Origin: Thoreauomyces humboldtii
Taxonomy: Eukaryota; Chytridiomycota; Chytridiomycetes; Spizellomycetales; Powellomycetaceae
Reading direction: 5' to 3'
Length of the DNA: 41,570 bases
Assembly: GCA_027596035.1 (NCBI GenBank)
Contig: JADGJA010000105.1
Span: 1-41,570 of the forward strand
A program made the position numbers and the translations under genes. How positions within the stretch are numbered: the stretch's first letter is position 1; each line of letters starts with the position of its first letter. Positions 11,317 to 20,326 of this stretch are shown in pieces. Below the pieces are notes generated by a model. It was given only the letters and a program-made list of their open reading frames with translations, did no database searches and was not told where the DNA came from.

Positions 11317-12351
11317 TCACAAATCGTCGTTAGCGTTTGTTCTCGCTTGACGCCGTGGAAGGCTTTGGCGCGGCAGTCGACCGTGTTGTGCGTGTTGACC
11401 TGGTGGTGCGAGCAGTACTGGTCGCCGCCCTTGCGCTCCTTCTGTTTCTTGCGATCGTTGACAGCGTTGGCGGTGTTGATTTCCGGGGAGGACAGGTTGT
11501 CGAAGAGTGTGCACGCGGAGCGTTGGACTTCGCCGAGTGTGGTCAATCGCTTCTGTGTGTAGTCGTGTGATGGTGACCCGTATGTTGTCCGGGATGTTTT
11601 GGAGGAACATGTAGATGGTGGCAAACTCGGGGGATGCGCCTTTTAGGCGCGACTGGGTTGCGTTGAAGCGATGGACGAAGTCGATCATAGTGGTGGTAAC
11701 GGTCATGCTGCCGAGCGCGAAGCACAGTGAGACCTCCTCCATCTCTTCGCCCCATTGCTTCTGAAGTACCGCCTTCATGGCTTCGTAGGTTGGGCAATCC
11801 CGTATGAGCGAGCTGGCGTGTCCCTTCAGCTTTCCCTTCGCGAGTTGAGCGAGCTTCGCATCTGGGACGTTGGCGTTGACGCAGTCGACGTTAACGAACA
11901 GGTCCATGGCCAGGATCCAGCTCTCCATTGCCTCCTTTGCATGCGTGGAGGTTTCGGGGTCGAAGACATCAATGCCTTTGTAGAAGTTCATATCGGTGGG
12001 AAGGAGCTTCGAACTGGTTGCAGCGAGCGTAGCAGCGGCTGTCTGGCGCCGTTCGTCTTCGAATCGTATGCGTTCCGCGGCGAGGTTTGCGGATTCCTGT
12101 TCGAGGCGCACCCGAAGGGCTTCGGTGGCTATATCGTCGTCGTTGCGCTTCCTCTTCAGCTCCGTGTTGTCGGCCGTGAGGGTGGCAACCTGTGCCATGA
12201 TGGTTTTGAGCGTTTCGGCAATATCCGCGGTGGCCATGGTAGCTGCGGGTTCGTCGTAGGTTGAATACTCTCGTGAGAGTGAGTCGCTGATGGCAGGCCG
12301 GTTGTAGCTGTGCTTGTCAAACACTCCTTGGGGAGACACCGAGAAGGGTCC
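11310..12351 (-). pseudogene. Gag-like retrotransposon capsid ORF, frame-broken
   Basis: The frame opens at 12351 right after a TAG, next to a usable GCTAG acceptor. An internal ATG at 12240 starts a long helical, charged N-terminus (MATADIAETLKTIM). A capsid-like region follows (MNFYKGIDVFDPE, AMESWILAMDLF, KLAQLAKGKLKGHASSLIRD, VLQKQWGE, DFVHRFNATQSRLKG, FLQNIPDNI), typical of Ty3-type Gag. Near 11550-11600 the sensible reading moves to the +1 frame. There it gives a zinc knuckle of the form C-x2-H-x4-H-x4-C (CSHHQVNTHNTVDC) before a stop near 11310. No intron of normal size bridges the shift, so one indel is the simplest reading. Pol is absent. The family call is by pattern; the element is probably inactive. 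Confidence 0.55.
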
Positions 12352-13259
12352 CTAGCAGAGGCATCGTCGTGGAGCTTGTCGAACAACTCACGGCGGGCAA
12401 TGACTCTTGCACCACTTGCTTTGCGTTTCTGCTTCTTGGCAGGGTATCCAGTCTCGTCGTCGGAGACAGACCCTTCCAGAATGGGGTCGTCGGCAGTCCC
12501 CGAAGTAAAGAACCCAGACGTACGCGGTGCAGCAGTGGCAACTGGGTGTATCGGCGAGGGAGTCAGGGAGGGATTCGGAGCAGCAGTCGGCGTGGGACTC
12601 AGCGAAGGAGTCGGCAAGGGAGCCAGCGAAGGAGTTGTGCCGGCAGCCTTTGCAGCACGTTTGAGAACCTTTATCCGGAAACCAGTGGGCCGGCATTTGT
12701 CGCACCACCACAAACCCTGTGGGCGAGTCTTCATCCAGCATAGGCGATGAAACCATCCCCCACGCGGACAGTCCGCGCTAGCACAGTGCAACCAGCCCCC
12801 CTCTTCGAGATGCAAGAGCTTTTTCGTAAGTACCGGCAAGGATGTGGGCAGCAGGGGCGAAGACTGCGCAGCTAGCGAGGGGGAAGGGACGATTGGCGAG
12901 GTAGCCTTGCATTGGGGGTGGCCGCAATGGTGAATGGTGCGGTGGCAGGGTCGGGCGCGGATGGCAGACAGCAGCAGGGTCGACTCGGTCGAGGGGGCAG
13001 CGGAAGCAGGCTTTGGCACGGAAGCAGGCTTCCGGAGCAGTACGGAGCGGCCCAATGTTCGCTTCGACCTTCTCCATCCAAGATCTCTCGCATTTCCTTC
13101 CGTCCCATCACGCAACAGAGTTTCCGCCCGTCCCGTACGCCCTTGGCAACCTCGCTTGCGCTTTTCCCGCCACCTTTGGCGACCTCGGGCGACCTCGGCT
13201 CTCTCGGCCTGCTCTTGTCGATTCCCCAACTTGTACGTCATATGCGCATCGGCGCGCAT
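12156..13259 (-). CDS. PHD-type zinc finger ORF upstream of Gag
   Basis: From the ATG at 13259 the frame runs 367 aa, first through basic, low-complexity sequence. CGHPQC is followed by a cluster around 12690-12800 reading WLHCASADC, GGWFHRLCW and GLWWCDKC. The DCP..WFH..C....P.G.WWC..C layout matches the second half of PHD fingers of the ING/Yng class, which read histone H3 tails. A Pro/Ser/Thr-rich repeat linker (PTPSLSPTP, PNPSLTPSP) and a basic patch (KKQKRKAS) follow. The last 60 codons overlap the Gag-like frame, which lies in the -1 register. Either splicing or a frameshift could join the two. It may be element-encoded or a captured host piece. Confidence 0.45.
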   Translation of the reverse strand: MRADAHMTYKLGNRQEQAERAEVARGRQRWREKRKRGCQGRTGRAETLLRDGTEGNARDLGWRRSKRTLGRSVLLRKPASVPKPASAAPSTESTLLLSAIRARPCHRTIHHCGHPQCKATSPIVPSPSLAAQSSPLLPTSLPVLTKKLLHLEEGGWLHCASADCPRGGWFHRLCWMKTRPQGLWWCDKCRPTGFRIKVLKRAAKAAGTTPSLAPLPTPSLSPTPTAAPNPSLTPSPIHPVATAAPRTSGFFTSGTADDPILEGSVSDDETGYPAKKQKRKASGARVIARRELFDKLHDDASARDPSRCLPKECLTSTATTGLPSATHSHESIQPTTNPQLPWPPRILPKRSKPSWHRLPPSRPTTRS

Positions 13260-13316
13260 TCTATTATGCGGATCAAAAAAATGAATCCCACGCACTATCT
13301 ACACCCCTTATCTACG
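13230..13316. repeat. Direct repeat copy A at the DRS1 3' end
   Basis: Blocks ACTTGTACGTCATAT, CGCGCATTCTATTAT, GATCAAAAAAATGAA and CTACACCCCTTATCTACG follow in the same order as in copy B at 11210-11316. The last block contains the DRS1 stop codon (minus strand). So either the copy is an old terminal repeat that now supplies the gene end, or the 3' end of DRS1 was duplicated. Confidence 0.4.
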
Positions 13317-15909
13317 CTTGTGTTTCGCCGAACTCTTGAACGACTTGTTGCTCCTCAATTTTCCGAGCCTCCTGTCGGCCTTCTCCTTCCCATCCTTGGT
13401 GGTGACGGTAGGTTTGCTGCTCTTCTTGGTCGCCGCGGCCGCCACGGGTTTCTTCTTGCTTCCGGCCACGAGTTCCGAGTCAAAGGACGCTCCGTTGGGT
13501 TTGCGCTTTGGCTTGTTGGCGGGAGCTTTCGAAGGATCGCGGGGTTCGTTCAGCTGTTGCATTCGGGTGGGTCGTGCCTTTTGCTTGGCAGTGCGTGCAT
13601 GACGCGCTTGGGCGGCGAGTTCCTTCGAGTCTTCCTCTCGAGCGATCTTGGTCCGTTTCTGCTTGCGGGAGAGACCGTCGAAGGCTCCTCGTTTGGGTTT
13701 CTTTTTTTTACGGTGGAAGGGAGAACAACATGAGTATTTCTGTTCTGGCTTCAAGACCCCCACTTGCAATGTTCGTTCGCGAATGCGAAACCAATGTCCA
13801 ACTCACCTCATCCTCCGCCTTGCGCTTCTGTCCGGGAGCCAAAGCCTCCTCGAAGTTGGCATTATGTCTCGCGAGTCCCTTCTCCTTTTCAGCCGCCACC
13901 TCCTTCCCAGACAAGAACCAGGTCTTTGCAGGTCTAGCCTTAATCTCTGCCTCATGCTCGATCATGTTCTGCATCCTCGTGATCTGCATATCGGCGGTCT
14001 TGAACTCCCGGTCACGCGCCTCTTCGGCATATGAAGCCTTAATGTCGTCAGCGAGAGCCTCGATACGGGTCTCATACTTTGCTACGACGGGAGCCGGTAC
14101 GATGCGATGCTTGACCTCGTCCCTCGAGTTCTTTACCGCCATCTTGAGGACCGATCGATCCGCCTCGCCGACCAGACTGACGGCCCTACCCGCAGCGCCT
14201 CCACGAGCGGTACGACCGATTCGATGGACGTACTGGGCGTAGTTCTTCGGCATGTCGTAGTTGATGACGGTCCGGATCCCCGTGATGTCGAGACCTCGGG
14301 ACGCCAGGTCGGTCGCCAGGAGAAAGTCGACCTTCTGCTCTCGGAACTGTTCGAGGGCTTCGAGACGCTGGGCTTGGGTGAGGTTACCGTGGAGCTCGGC
14401 GGCACGCATGCTGAGGAGGGTGAACACGACCTTCATGTGGTGGGCAGCCGCTTTGCTTCGGAAGAAGACGATGGTGTGGGACTTGTAGGTCCGTGTGCAG
14501 AGGGCGGCTAGGAGGGCGGGTCGACTGTCCTCTCGATGTCCACGAACACGGATGAACTCCTGGGTCAGTCGGTTGGCGATGGAGTTGGATGCGTCGACGA
14601 AGAGACGGACAGGTCGATTGAGGGACAGCTTGATGAGATCATCGACGTTGTCCGTCATGGTGGCTGAGAACAGCATGGTCTGACGGGTTTTGGGTGTGTG
14701 CTTGATGATCTCGGTCAGTTCAGCGTTGAAACCGTCCTCGAGCATTCGATCAGCTTCGTCCATGATCAAGATCTCCACGCTGTCGAGGTTGAAGCCACGA
14801 GCGTTGTGAATGTGGTCGATGAGACGACCGGGAGTGGCAATGACCACGTCGGGGCGTTTGCGGAGCTCGGCTTCCTGCGTCTTGCCGGAGAGACCACCCA
14901 CACAGAGACAGAACTGCATGTCCGGCGCAAAGTGAGCGAGGCTCATGGCGACGGCGTGACATTGCACACCCAGTTCACGCGTCGGTACGAGAACCAACAC
15001 ACGAGTGGTCGCCGTGTTTTTGGGTCGGAACAGGAGACGTTCGAGAACAGGGATCATGAACGCGGCGGTCTTTCCGGAACCGGTCACCGCCGAACCACAG
15101 ATGTCCGTCCCTTGAAGGGCGATGGGGATCGTTCGAGCCTGGATGGCTGTAGGCTTGACGAATCCCATTGCAGCGATACCTTTCAGGATCGGACGCGATA
15201 GCCTCATGCTAGTGAAGCTCTCCTCCTCGGCGGTTTCCACGGGGGCCGGAGCTTCGGCAAAGTATTCTGCCTTGCGCTTCTCGTGCACGATGTCCTCTGG
15301 CTCCTCCGCGTCCGATCCCTCAGCCTCCTCGCGAGCCCTCTTGGCTCCCCGCTCCTGCTTCGTCGGCCGGTTCTTCGTCACCGTCACGTGATCCTCGTCT
15401 CCATCCTCTTCCTCGTCGGACCCAAACACGTCTTCCCCGTCGTCGGACCCGCCGACCTCGGCATGCGCCAGCGCCTCGTCCTCTCCCTCGAGCTCCTCGT
15501 CGTCCTCATCGTCCGAGTCCCCGGGAGACGCTATCGTCGAAGAAGCGACAGCTGTTCGCAGAGCGAACTTGAAGGGGTCGTGGTCGAGTGCCACGTCGTC
15601 AAAGTCAGCCTCGGCGTCCATGTCCATGGCGTCCGGTTTATCGTCCTCATCTTCGTCATCCTCATCGTCGTCGTAGACTGGCGCCTCGTCGTCGTCCTCG
15701 AGAGTGGCGATGGATAGCGGGTCGAAAGCCTTCTTTGCTGTCGCTGCCAATGCTTGATTGGGAGTGAGGGAGGCTGTTGCTGCTCCTGCCTTTGGTGGCT
15801 TCTTCTGGTTGAGTGCTCCCTTTGCCCTTGCGACTTGCTGCTTCTTCTGCTTTGATCCTTCTTGCTTCTGCTGATCCTTTGATGGCTTCTTCTTTGTTGC
15901 TACCGTCAT
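13308..15909 (-). CDS. DRS1: DRS1/DDX27-type DEAD-box RNA helicase
   Basis: Drs1 is a nucleolar ATP-dependent RNA helicase needed for 27S pre-rRNA processing and 60S ribosome assembly. Two exons fit: 15909-13807 and about 13700-13308, giving roughly 831 aa. The acceptor sits in an A-run (AAAAAAAAG at 13702/13701); another in-phase AG lies slightly upstream. A Lys-rich start precedes a long Asp/Glu-rich block (DDDEDDEDEDD). The helicase core shows Q motif GFVKPTAIQ, motif I AVTGSGKT, Ia PTRELG, Ib TPGR, II DEAD, III SAT, V ATDLASRGLDI and VI HRIGRTAR. LSRPILKGIAAMGF before the Q motif is typical of Drs1. The C-terminus is strongly basic, as usual for nucleolar helicases. An upstream in-frame TTG was not taken; ATG at 15909 was. 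Confidence 0.92.
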
Positions 15910-16282
15910 GTTGACGATTTGTTGTTCTGCAAATTGGGCCAAAGGTGGAAATGATCGAGAGTTGCTGGTCTCAGTTTATTTGTTTTTTGTTTTTTGAGGA
16001 ACACCCTATTACGGTACACCTGTCGAAGAAGTTGTCTCGACGTCCCCTTTCTCGCGACGACAACGACGCTTTCCAAACCCACCACAAAGGTTCTTTGGTG
16101 CTCTGCTCCCATCTTATCGTCTCCAGACTTTCCACCAACGGCACTAGCTACCCCACAGAGGTGAGATCAACAGGTGCAAAGAACATGTGGTGTCTCTTTG
16201 CTTAAAGTACAATTGGTGTCACTATTGTCCATATAACTGTCATCTCGAACTATGTACAACATGATCGAGGGCAAGACTATTT
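15910..16282. promoter_or_regulatory. DRS1 promoter and reductase 3' region
   Basis: This 373 bp lies between two tandem minus-strand genes, so it should contain the reductase terminator and the DRS1 promoter. It has a T-rich run near 15975-15996 just upstream of DRS1. No ORF with support and no clear TATA box is seen. Confidence 0.4.
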
Positions 16283-18024
16283 CTAGATCTGAGGAATGGC
16301 GTTGGGAGGCTGCTGGACAGTGCCGGCAAGGGCAAGAAGCCAGTTGGCGGAAAGGTCACCAGTTCCGATAAAGTTATGCGGGAACTACAGACGCGCCATT
16401 TTATCAGCAACCGGGTTACTCGGGAGACAGCACGACAATGCGATGACTCACCCCGATATCGAACTCTGAGGTGGCTGCCTCGAGATGCTTGATGTGCTCG
16501 TCGGTAAGCTTCTCCACGAGCTCCAAGCCCTTGATGTTGTCCAGCAGATGAACCTTGCTCCTGCCACCGATGATGGGGTAAGTGGAAGGCTCCTTCTTGA
16601 TGACGTATGCGATGCACAGTTGCTGCCGTGTGGCCTTGAGCTCCGAGGCAACGACGTCGAGAGCCTTGATGACAGCTTCCAGGTTCTTCGGAGGGGGTCC
16701 CATGGGTTTGCGGCCGCCTTCCTTGGACTGATCCTCGGTCTTTGTCAGACCGGCTAGCATGACCGACCACGGTGCCAAGGCCATGCCAAAAGCCTGTATA
16801 TCAAAACGTGAGTCCCTTGTATCAACCTTGTCATTGCTCAAACTTACGCGAGCCATGGGAAGAATATCCCTGGAATACGAACAACCAGAGACTTGTTCAG
16901 TGGAATCACTCCCGTGCTCTCTCCGGCCGAGCTCTCTTTTACCTTTCAAAATCTCGTTCTCCAACATTCCATTTGCCTTGGTACACAACGAACTGGGCAA
17001 GCCCCATGTCACGAGCATAAGTCTGTAGGCGGGACATAGAAGGTGGGAGTCAGTGGCAGGAATGTGCTTCCACCTTCGTGCTTCCACCTCTGTGCTGCCA
17101 CTCACGTTCGCAGCCGAAACGACCCAGGCCGGCATGTCCGAAGCTCCAAGGTAGTGCACTTTGCCGGACACGACAAGGTTGTTGAGGTGATGCATCAGCT
17201 CTTGGATGCCCGTTGTATAATCCCACCAGTGGGTGTAAAGGATGTCGATATAATCTACCAAGCAAATGAGAATACCATTTATGTATAGACTCGCTCTTAC
17301 GGTTTACCAGTTTTCAAGTTCTTGAGAGACCTGCGGACTCCAGCATGAAGATTCTGTGCAGAGGAGGAAGTCCTATGCTTAGCCCTTGCTGGTCGCTCGC
17401 ATGATCTTCGAATCCTGACCATACTTTGGCATGGTTGCCCGAATAATTGACGGAGTTTCCCTTCACTTCTCCGGGCTTGCAATGGACTGTCGTGAACTTT
17501 GTAGCAAGAACAATCTCGTCGCGATTCTGGCGCTTCTCCATCCATTCTGTTGAAGTGAAATCTCAGATACTCGGTACGCGGAAATCATTATGCGTTATGG
17601 CCACTCAACCTACCTCCGATCCACTGCTCGGACTCGTTGTTCTGGTAGTTGCCAGCCGTGTCTGTGTAAGCAAAGAGATGCCACGAGACAGAGCCATCAG
17701 TATCTAATATCAAGCACGGGCAAAGAGCTCAAGGTACGCACCTAGGAAGTTTCCGCCAGCGTCAAAGAACGCGTCCATGATGCCGAAGGAGGTCTCCTTG
17801 GAACACACGCCAACTATGTCTGACCAAGCATCCCCAAAGTTCATGGTTCCGAGACAGATGGGAGAGACCCGCACGCCAGCTCGGGCTGACAGGATCTAGG
17901 TGAGGAACGAAAAAGGATCTTCGTAAATGCGCAATCTCCGGATTGCCGGCAGGAATGTTCGCCTAGATGAGGACCGTACCTTGTAGTGCTGGAGAAGACC
18001 CTTGGGAGGCTCTGCGCGAAACAT
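16283..18024 (-). CDS. Aryl-alcohol-dehydrogenase-like aldo/keto reductase
   Basis: This is an NADPH-dependent reductase of the fungal AAD/norsolorinic-acid-reductase branch of the AKR superfamily, acting on aromatic or other aldehydes. Ten exons fit in phase: 18024-17980, 17895-17742, 17661-17614, 17546-17425, 17353-17308, 17254-17106, 17022-16943, 16869-16848, 16793-16452 and 16384-16283, giving 369 aa, normal for the family. Visible are AGVRVSPICLGTMNFGDAW, then AGGNFLDTAGNYQNNESE with the catalytic Asp and Tyr. IVLATKF supplies the Lys and ILYTHWWDY the His. GKVHYLGASDMPAWVV and the cofactor-binding YPIIGGRSKVHLLDNI follow. Exon eight is 22 nt long (encoding DILPMAR). The start gives MFRAEPPKGL, matching the short N-tails of relatives. 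The substrate cannot be told. Confidence 0.93.
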
Positions 18025-19198
18025 ATTGGCTTGATTGTTCTTGGGGTTCTGGGTGTAGTTTCTGAATCAGGTACTGAAGACGAAATCGGTAAGATCGCTG
18101 GGTGCACCTCACTGCACTGTATTATACTCGCAGTTCCGTCGTACGGGAAGTTCAGCGTTTGTCATCATGCAGTATGACTCATCGTGACCGACAGCTGCCG
18201 ACAGCTCTTGACCTGACCGATGAGACAGCTGCCAACCTTCCAGCAGATCTTGCCGCAAACTTCCGCGACTCAAGCCCTTTGGGGAACCAGTGAAACTACA
18301 TGTAAAACCACCCGCTGCATTCAAAAAGACTTTTCACGAGATTTTGCTAACAATTTTCATCCACGAGATGATCTTGTTTCTTCTTCTGAACGTTTTTTCG
18401 ACTGTGTCCGGGGGGACGAGGACGGCGACCTCACAGTGCGCCGCGATCCATCGCAGCAAGGGCATGAGCAAGTCTCGTTCTTCTAATGCCTCCGCAAACA
18501 TGTCCTCAAATATGAAGAGGCTGAAGTCATTGGCAGTCATCATGGTGCCCGCCGCCAGGAGCAGCTGAATCTGCTCGTCGTAGCTGACGGCCCTGGACCT
18601 GCTCTAGGTTGAGACCGTAACTGTTGTAAAGGATAAAGGACGCGACTGAGCTGCCCGTTCTAGCACAGTGGATACAGTGTAGATCATCATCATACCACTC
18701 CGCCGGAGTCCCAATCCATTCAGCTTTAAAGGTCCCTTAGGTGTCAAGGTACACGCAACGACCTTCCCTCCCCTCCCCGGCCGCAGCCTCCATTTGGCAC
18801 AATTTTGCTATTTCCTGGCCCATCTGCCATTTCCTGGCCCAGGCCCATCTTGAGAAAGTTCGCGAAACAAGATCGATCAGTATTCCACCACAAAAGGCGC
18901 GAGCCTGGCGCGGCGCCACACAGCATCAGATTGTCCGAGCTTTCGGACTCTCCATGTTCCCCACACTCCAGCCGCACTCTCACTCCCGCCAGTCCTCAGC
19001 TTCAATGCGGAGAGACCACAACTCCATTCCTCCTCTCGTTCTCTCTCTCTCTCTCGCTCTCTCCCGTCGCTTTCTCCTACGCTCGATATCTTCTGTCACT
19101 CCTATATACTGTCTACGCTATACCGATTGCTGGGGCCCCAGTCTTGTGTACCTGTCAGTCCTCAGCACTCTCGTCTCTTTTCCCAACCCCGCTGCTGC
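18025..19198. promoter_or_regulatory. Divergent reductase/WLM protease promoter region
   Basis: The gap separates head-to-head start codons, so both promoters lie here. A 13-16 bp direct duplication, ATTTCCTGGCCCA, occurs at 18810 and 18829. A CT-rich tract (CTCTCTCTCTCTCGCTCTCTCC and flanks) runs about 19038-19072, followed by TATATACTG at 19101. This is a plausible core promoter for the plus-strand gene. Small ORFs inside are not supported. Confidence 0.45.
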
Positions 19199-20326
19199 AT
19201 GCAGAGTCCCGTCCAGTTCAACGAATACGTACGGACGGTCACCGTCCTCAAGCGTTTCCCAAACCGCGATGCCGCGGACAAACTTCTCAAGACTATTGCC
19301 GTCATGGTCAAGCCGCTTATGCGTGCGCACGGCTGGCGACTCCCCCACCTGCGAGAGTTTGTTCCGACCAACGCCTGTCTCCACGGCCTCAACATCAACG
19401 CAGGAGCGGAGATCCGGCTTCGTCTTAGACCCAACCACGACCCTTTGAGACTCTTCGACTTTGACTACGTCATGGGCACCATGCTGCATGAACTGACTCA
19501 CAACGTCTACGGACCCCACGACGCAAAGTTCTACGCCTTCATGGACAAGCTCCAGGACGAGTACAGCGACCTCGTCGCGAAGGGATGGAAGGGGGAAGGG
19601 TTCTATGCTCCGGGTTTCAGGGTTGGGCAGGGCGTCTCCCACGACCTCTCGCCCCACCTCGCAAAGGAGCGTGCGGCGTTGGCCGCTCAGAAGCGGGCCC
19701 AGACCGACAGGATCATGATCCCGGTCGGAGGCAGGAAACTGGGCGGCGGCAGCGGCGTCGGGACGTCGGGACTGAACAGACGAGGGATGACGCCAGGACA
19801 GCTGGCGGCCCTGGCGGCCGAGAGGAGAGCAAAGGACACCGTCTGGTGTGGAAGCAACAAGCCGGACGAACAGGGCAAGAACAGTCAGGGGATCGTGGCT
19901 GCCATCGACGTCGACGGAGAGGACGAGCAGACATCTGCAGGACAGACTAGCACGCATGCGGGGCCATCTTCTTCGTCGTCTTCAACTTCTTCATCCACAG
20001 CATCGAGACCAGGTTCGAGCTACAATCCCATTGTGATAGTGGACACTGATGACGACCAGACGGACGATGAGCAGCAGCAGCCCTCCACATCCGCAATCGT
20101 CCCGCCATCTCATCTCGGCAAACGAAAGTCTCGCTCTCTTTCCTCTCCTCCTCCGACGTCCGAACCAACGTGGACGTGCTCAACATGTACTCTCATCAAC
20201 CGGCCTTTGGCCCTGCAGTGTGATGCGTGTTGGAAGGTTCGAGAGCATGCGAAACCAGTGCCTCCCGAGGACGTTCGGCGTCCACCATCGGCGACCGGTG
20301 GTCCTCAGATGCGTTGGCGGATCTAA
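19199..20326 (+). CDS. WSS1: WLM metalloprotease, Wss1/Spartan type
   Basis: Wss1-like WLM proteases cut DNA-protein crosslinks and act on SUMO-modified proteins in the nucleus. The single exon encodes 375 aa from ATG 19199. The WLM domain covers about residues 10-190: VLKRFPNRDAADKLLKTIA, VMVKPLMRAHGW, LHGLNINAGAEIRLRLR and the zinc site HELTHNVYGPHD (HExxHxxxxxH with catalytic Glu). A disordered Ser-rich region follows, with a likely SUMO-interacting motif NPIVIVDTDDD near residue 280. A RanBP2-type zinc finger lies at about 322-346 (WTCSTCTLINRPLALQCDAC). The longer frame from 19127 was not used, because the family similarity starts at the chosen Met. An upstream exon cannot be excluded. 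Confidence 0.9.
   Translation: MQSPVQFNEYVRTVTVLKRFPNRDAADKLLKTIAVMVKPLMRAHGWRLPHLREFVPTNACLHGLNINAGAEIRLRLRPNHDPLRLFDFDYVMGTMLHELTHNVYGPHDAKFYAFMDKLQDEYSDLVAKGWKGEGFYAPGFRVGQGVSHDLSPHLAKERAALAAQKRAQTDRIMIPVGGRKLGGGSGVGTSGLNRRGMTPGQLAALAAERRAKDTVWCGSNKPDEQGKNSQGIVAAIDVDGEDEQTSAGQTSTHAGPSSSSSSTSSSTASRPGSSYNPIVIVDTDDDQTDDEQQQPSTSAIVPPSHLGKRKSRSLSSPPPTSEPTWTCSTCTLINRPLALQCDACWKVREHAKPVPPEDVRRPPSATGGPQMRWRI

Larger units (their letters stand above)
11210..13316 (-). mobile_element. Candidate non-autonomous retroelement (PHD + Gag)
   Basis: Two same-strand frames, a PHD-type zinc finger ORF and a Gag-like ORF, lie between UXT and DRS1. The segment is bounded by two degenerate copies of an 85-105 bp sequence in direct orientation (11210-11316 and 13230-13316). 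No protease, reverse transcriptase, RNase H or integrase is visible. If the flanking copies are terminal repeats, the layout resembles the TR-GAG type of non-autonomous LTR element. The repeats are far diverged, and one overlaps the DRS1 stop codon, so the exact ends and the LTR reading are inference. Confidence 0.4.

Noticed and set aside
11210..13316. Complete LTR retrotransposon
   Set aside because: No protease, reverse transcriptase or integrase is present, and the flanking repeats are short and strongly diverged.
12912..13733. Plus-strand ORF of 273 codons
   Set aside because: It crosses the DRS1 C-terminal exon and the PHD ORF in antisense and shows only low-complexity sequence.
18741..19448. 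Plus ORF of 235 codons before and overlapping WSS1
   Set aside because: It reads the promoter and then the WLM domain in the wrong frame; the WLM frame has clear catalytic motifs.
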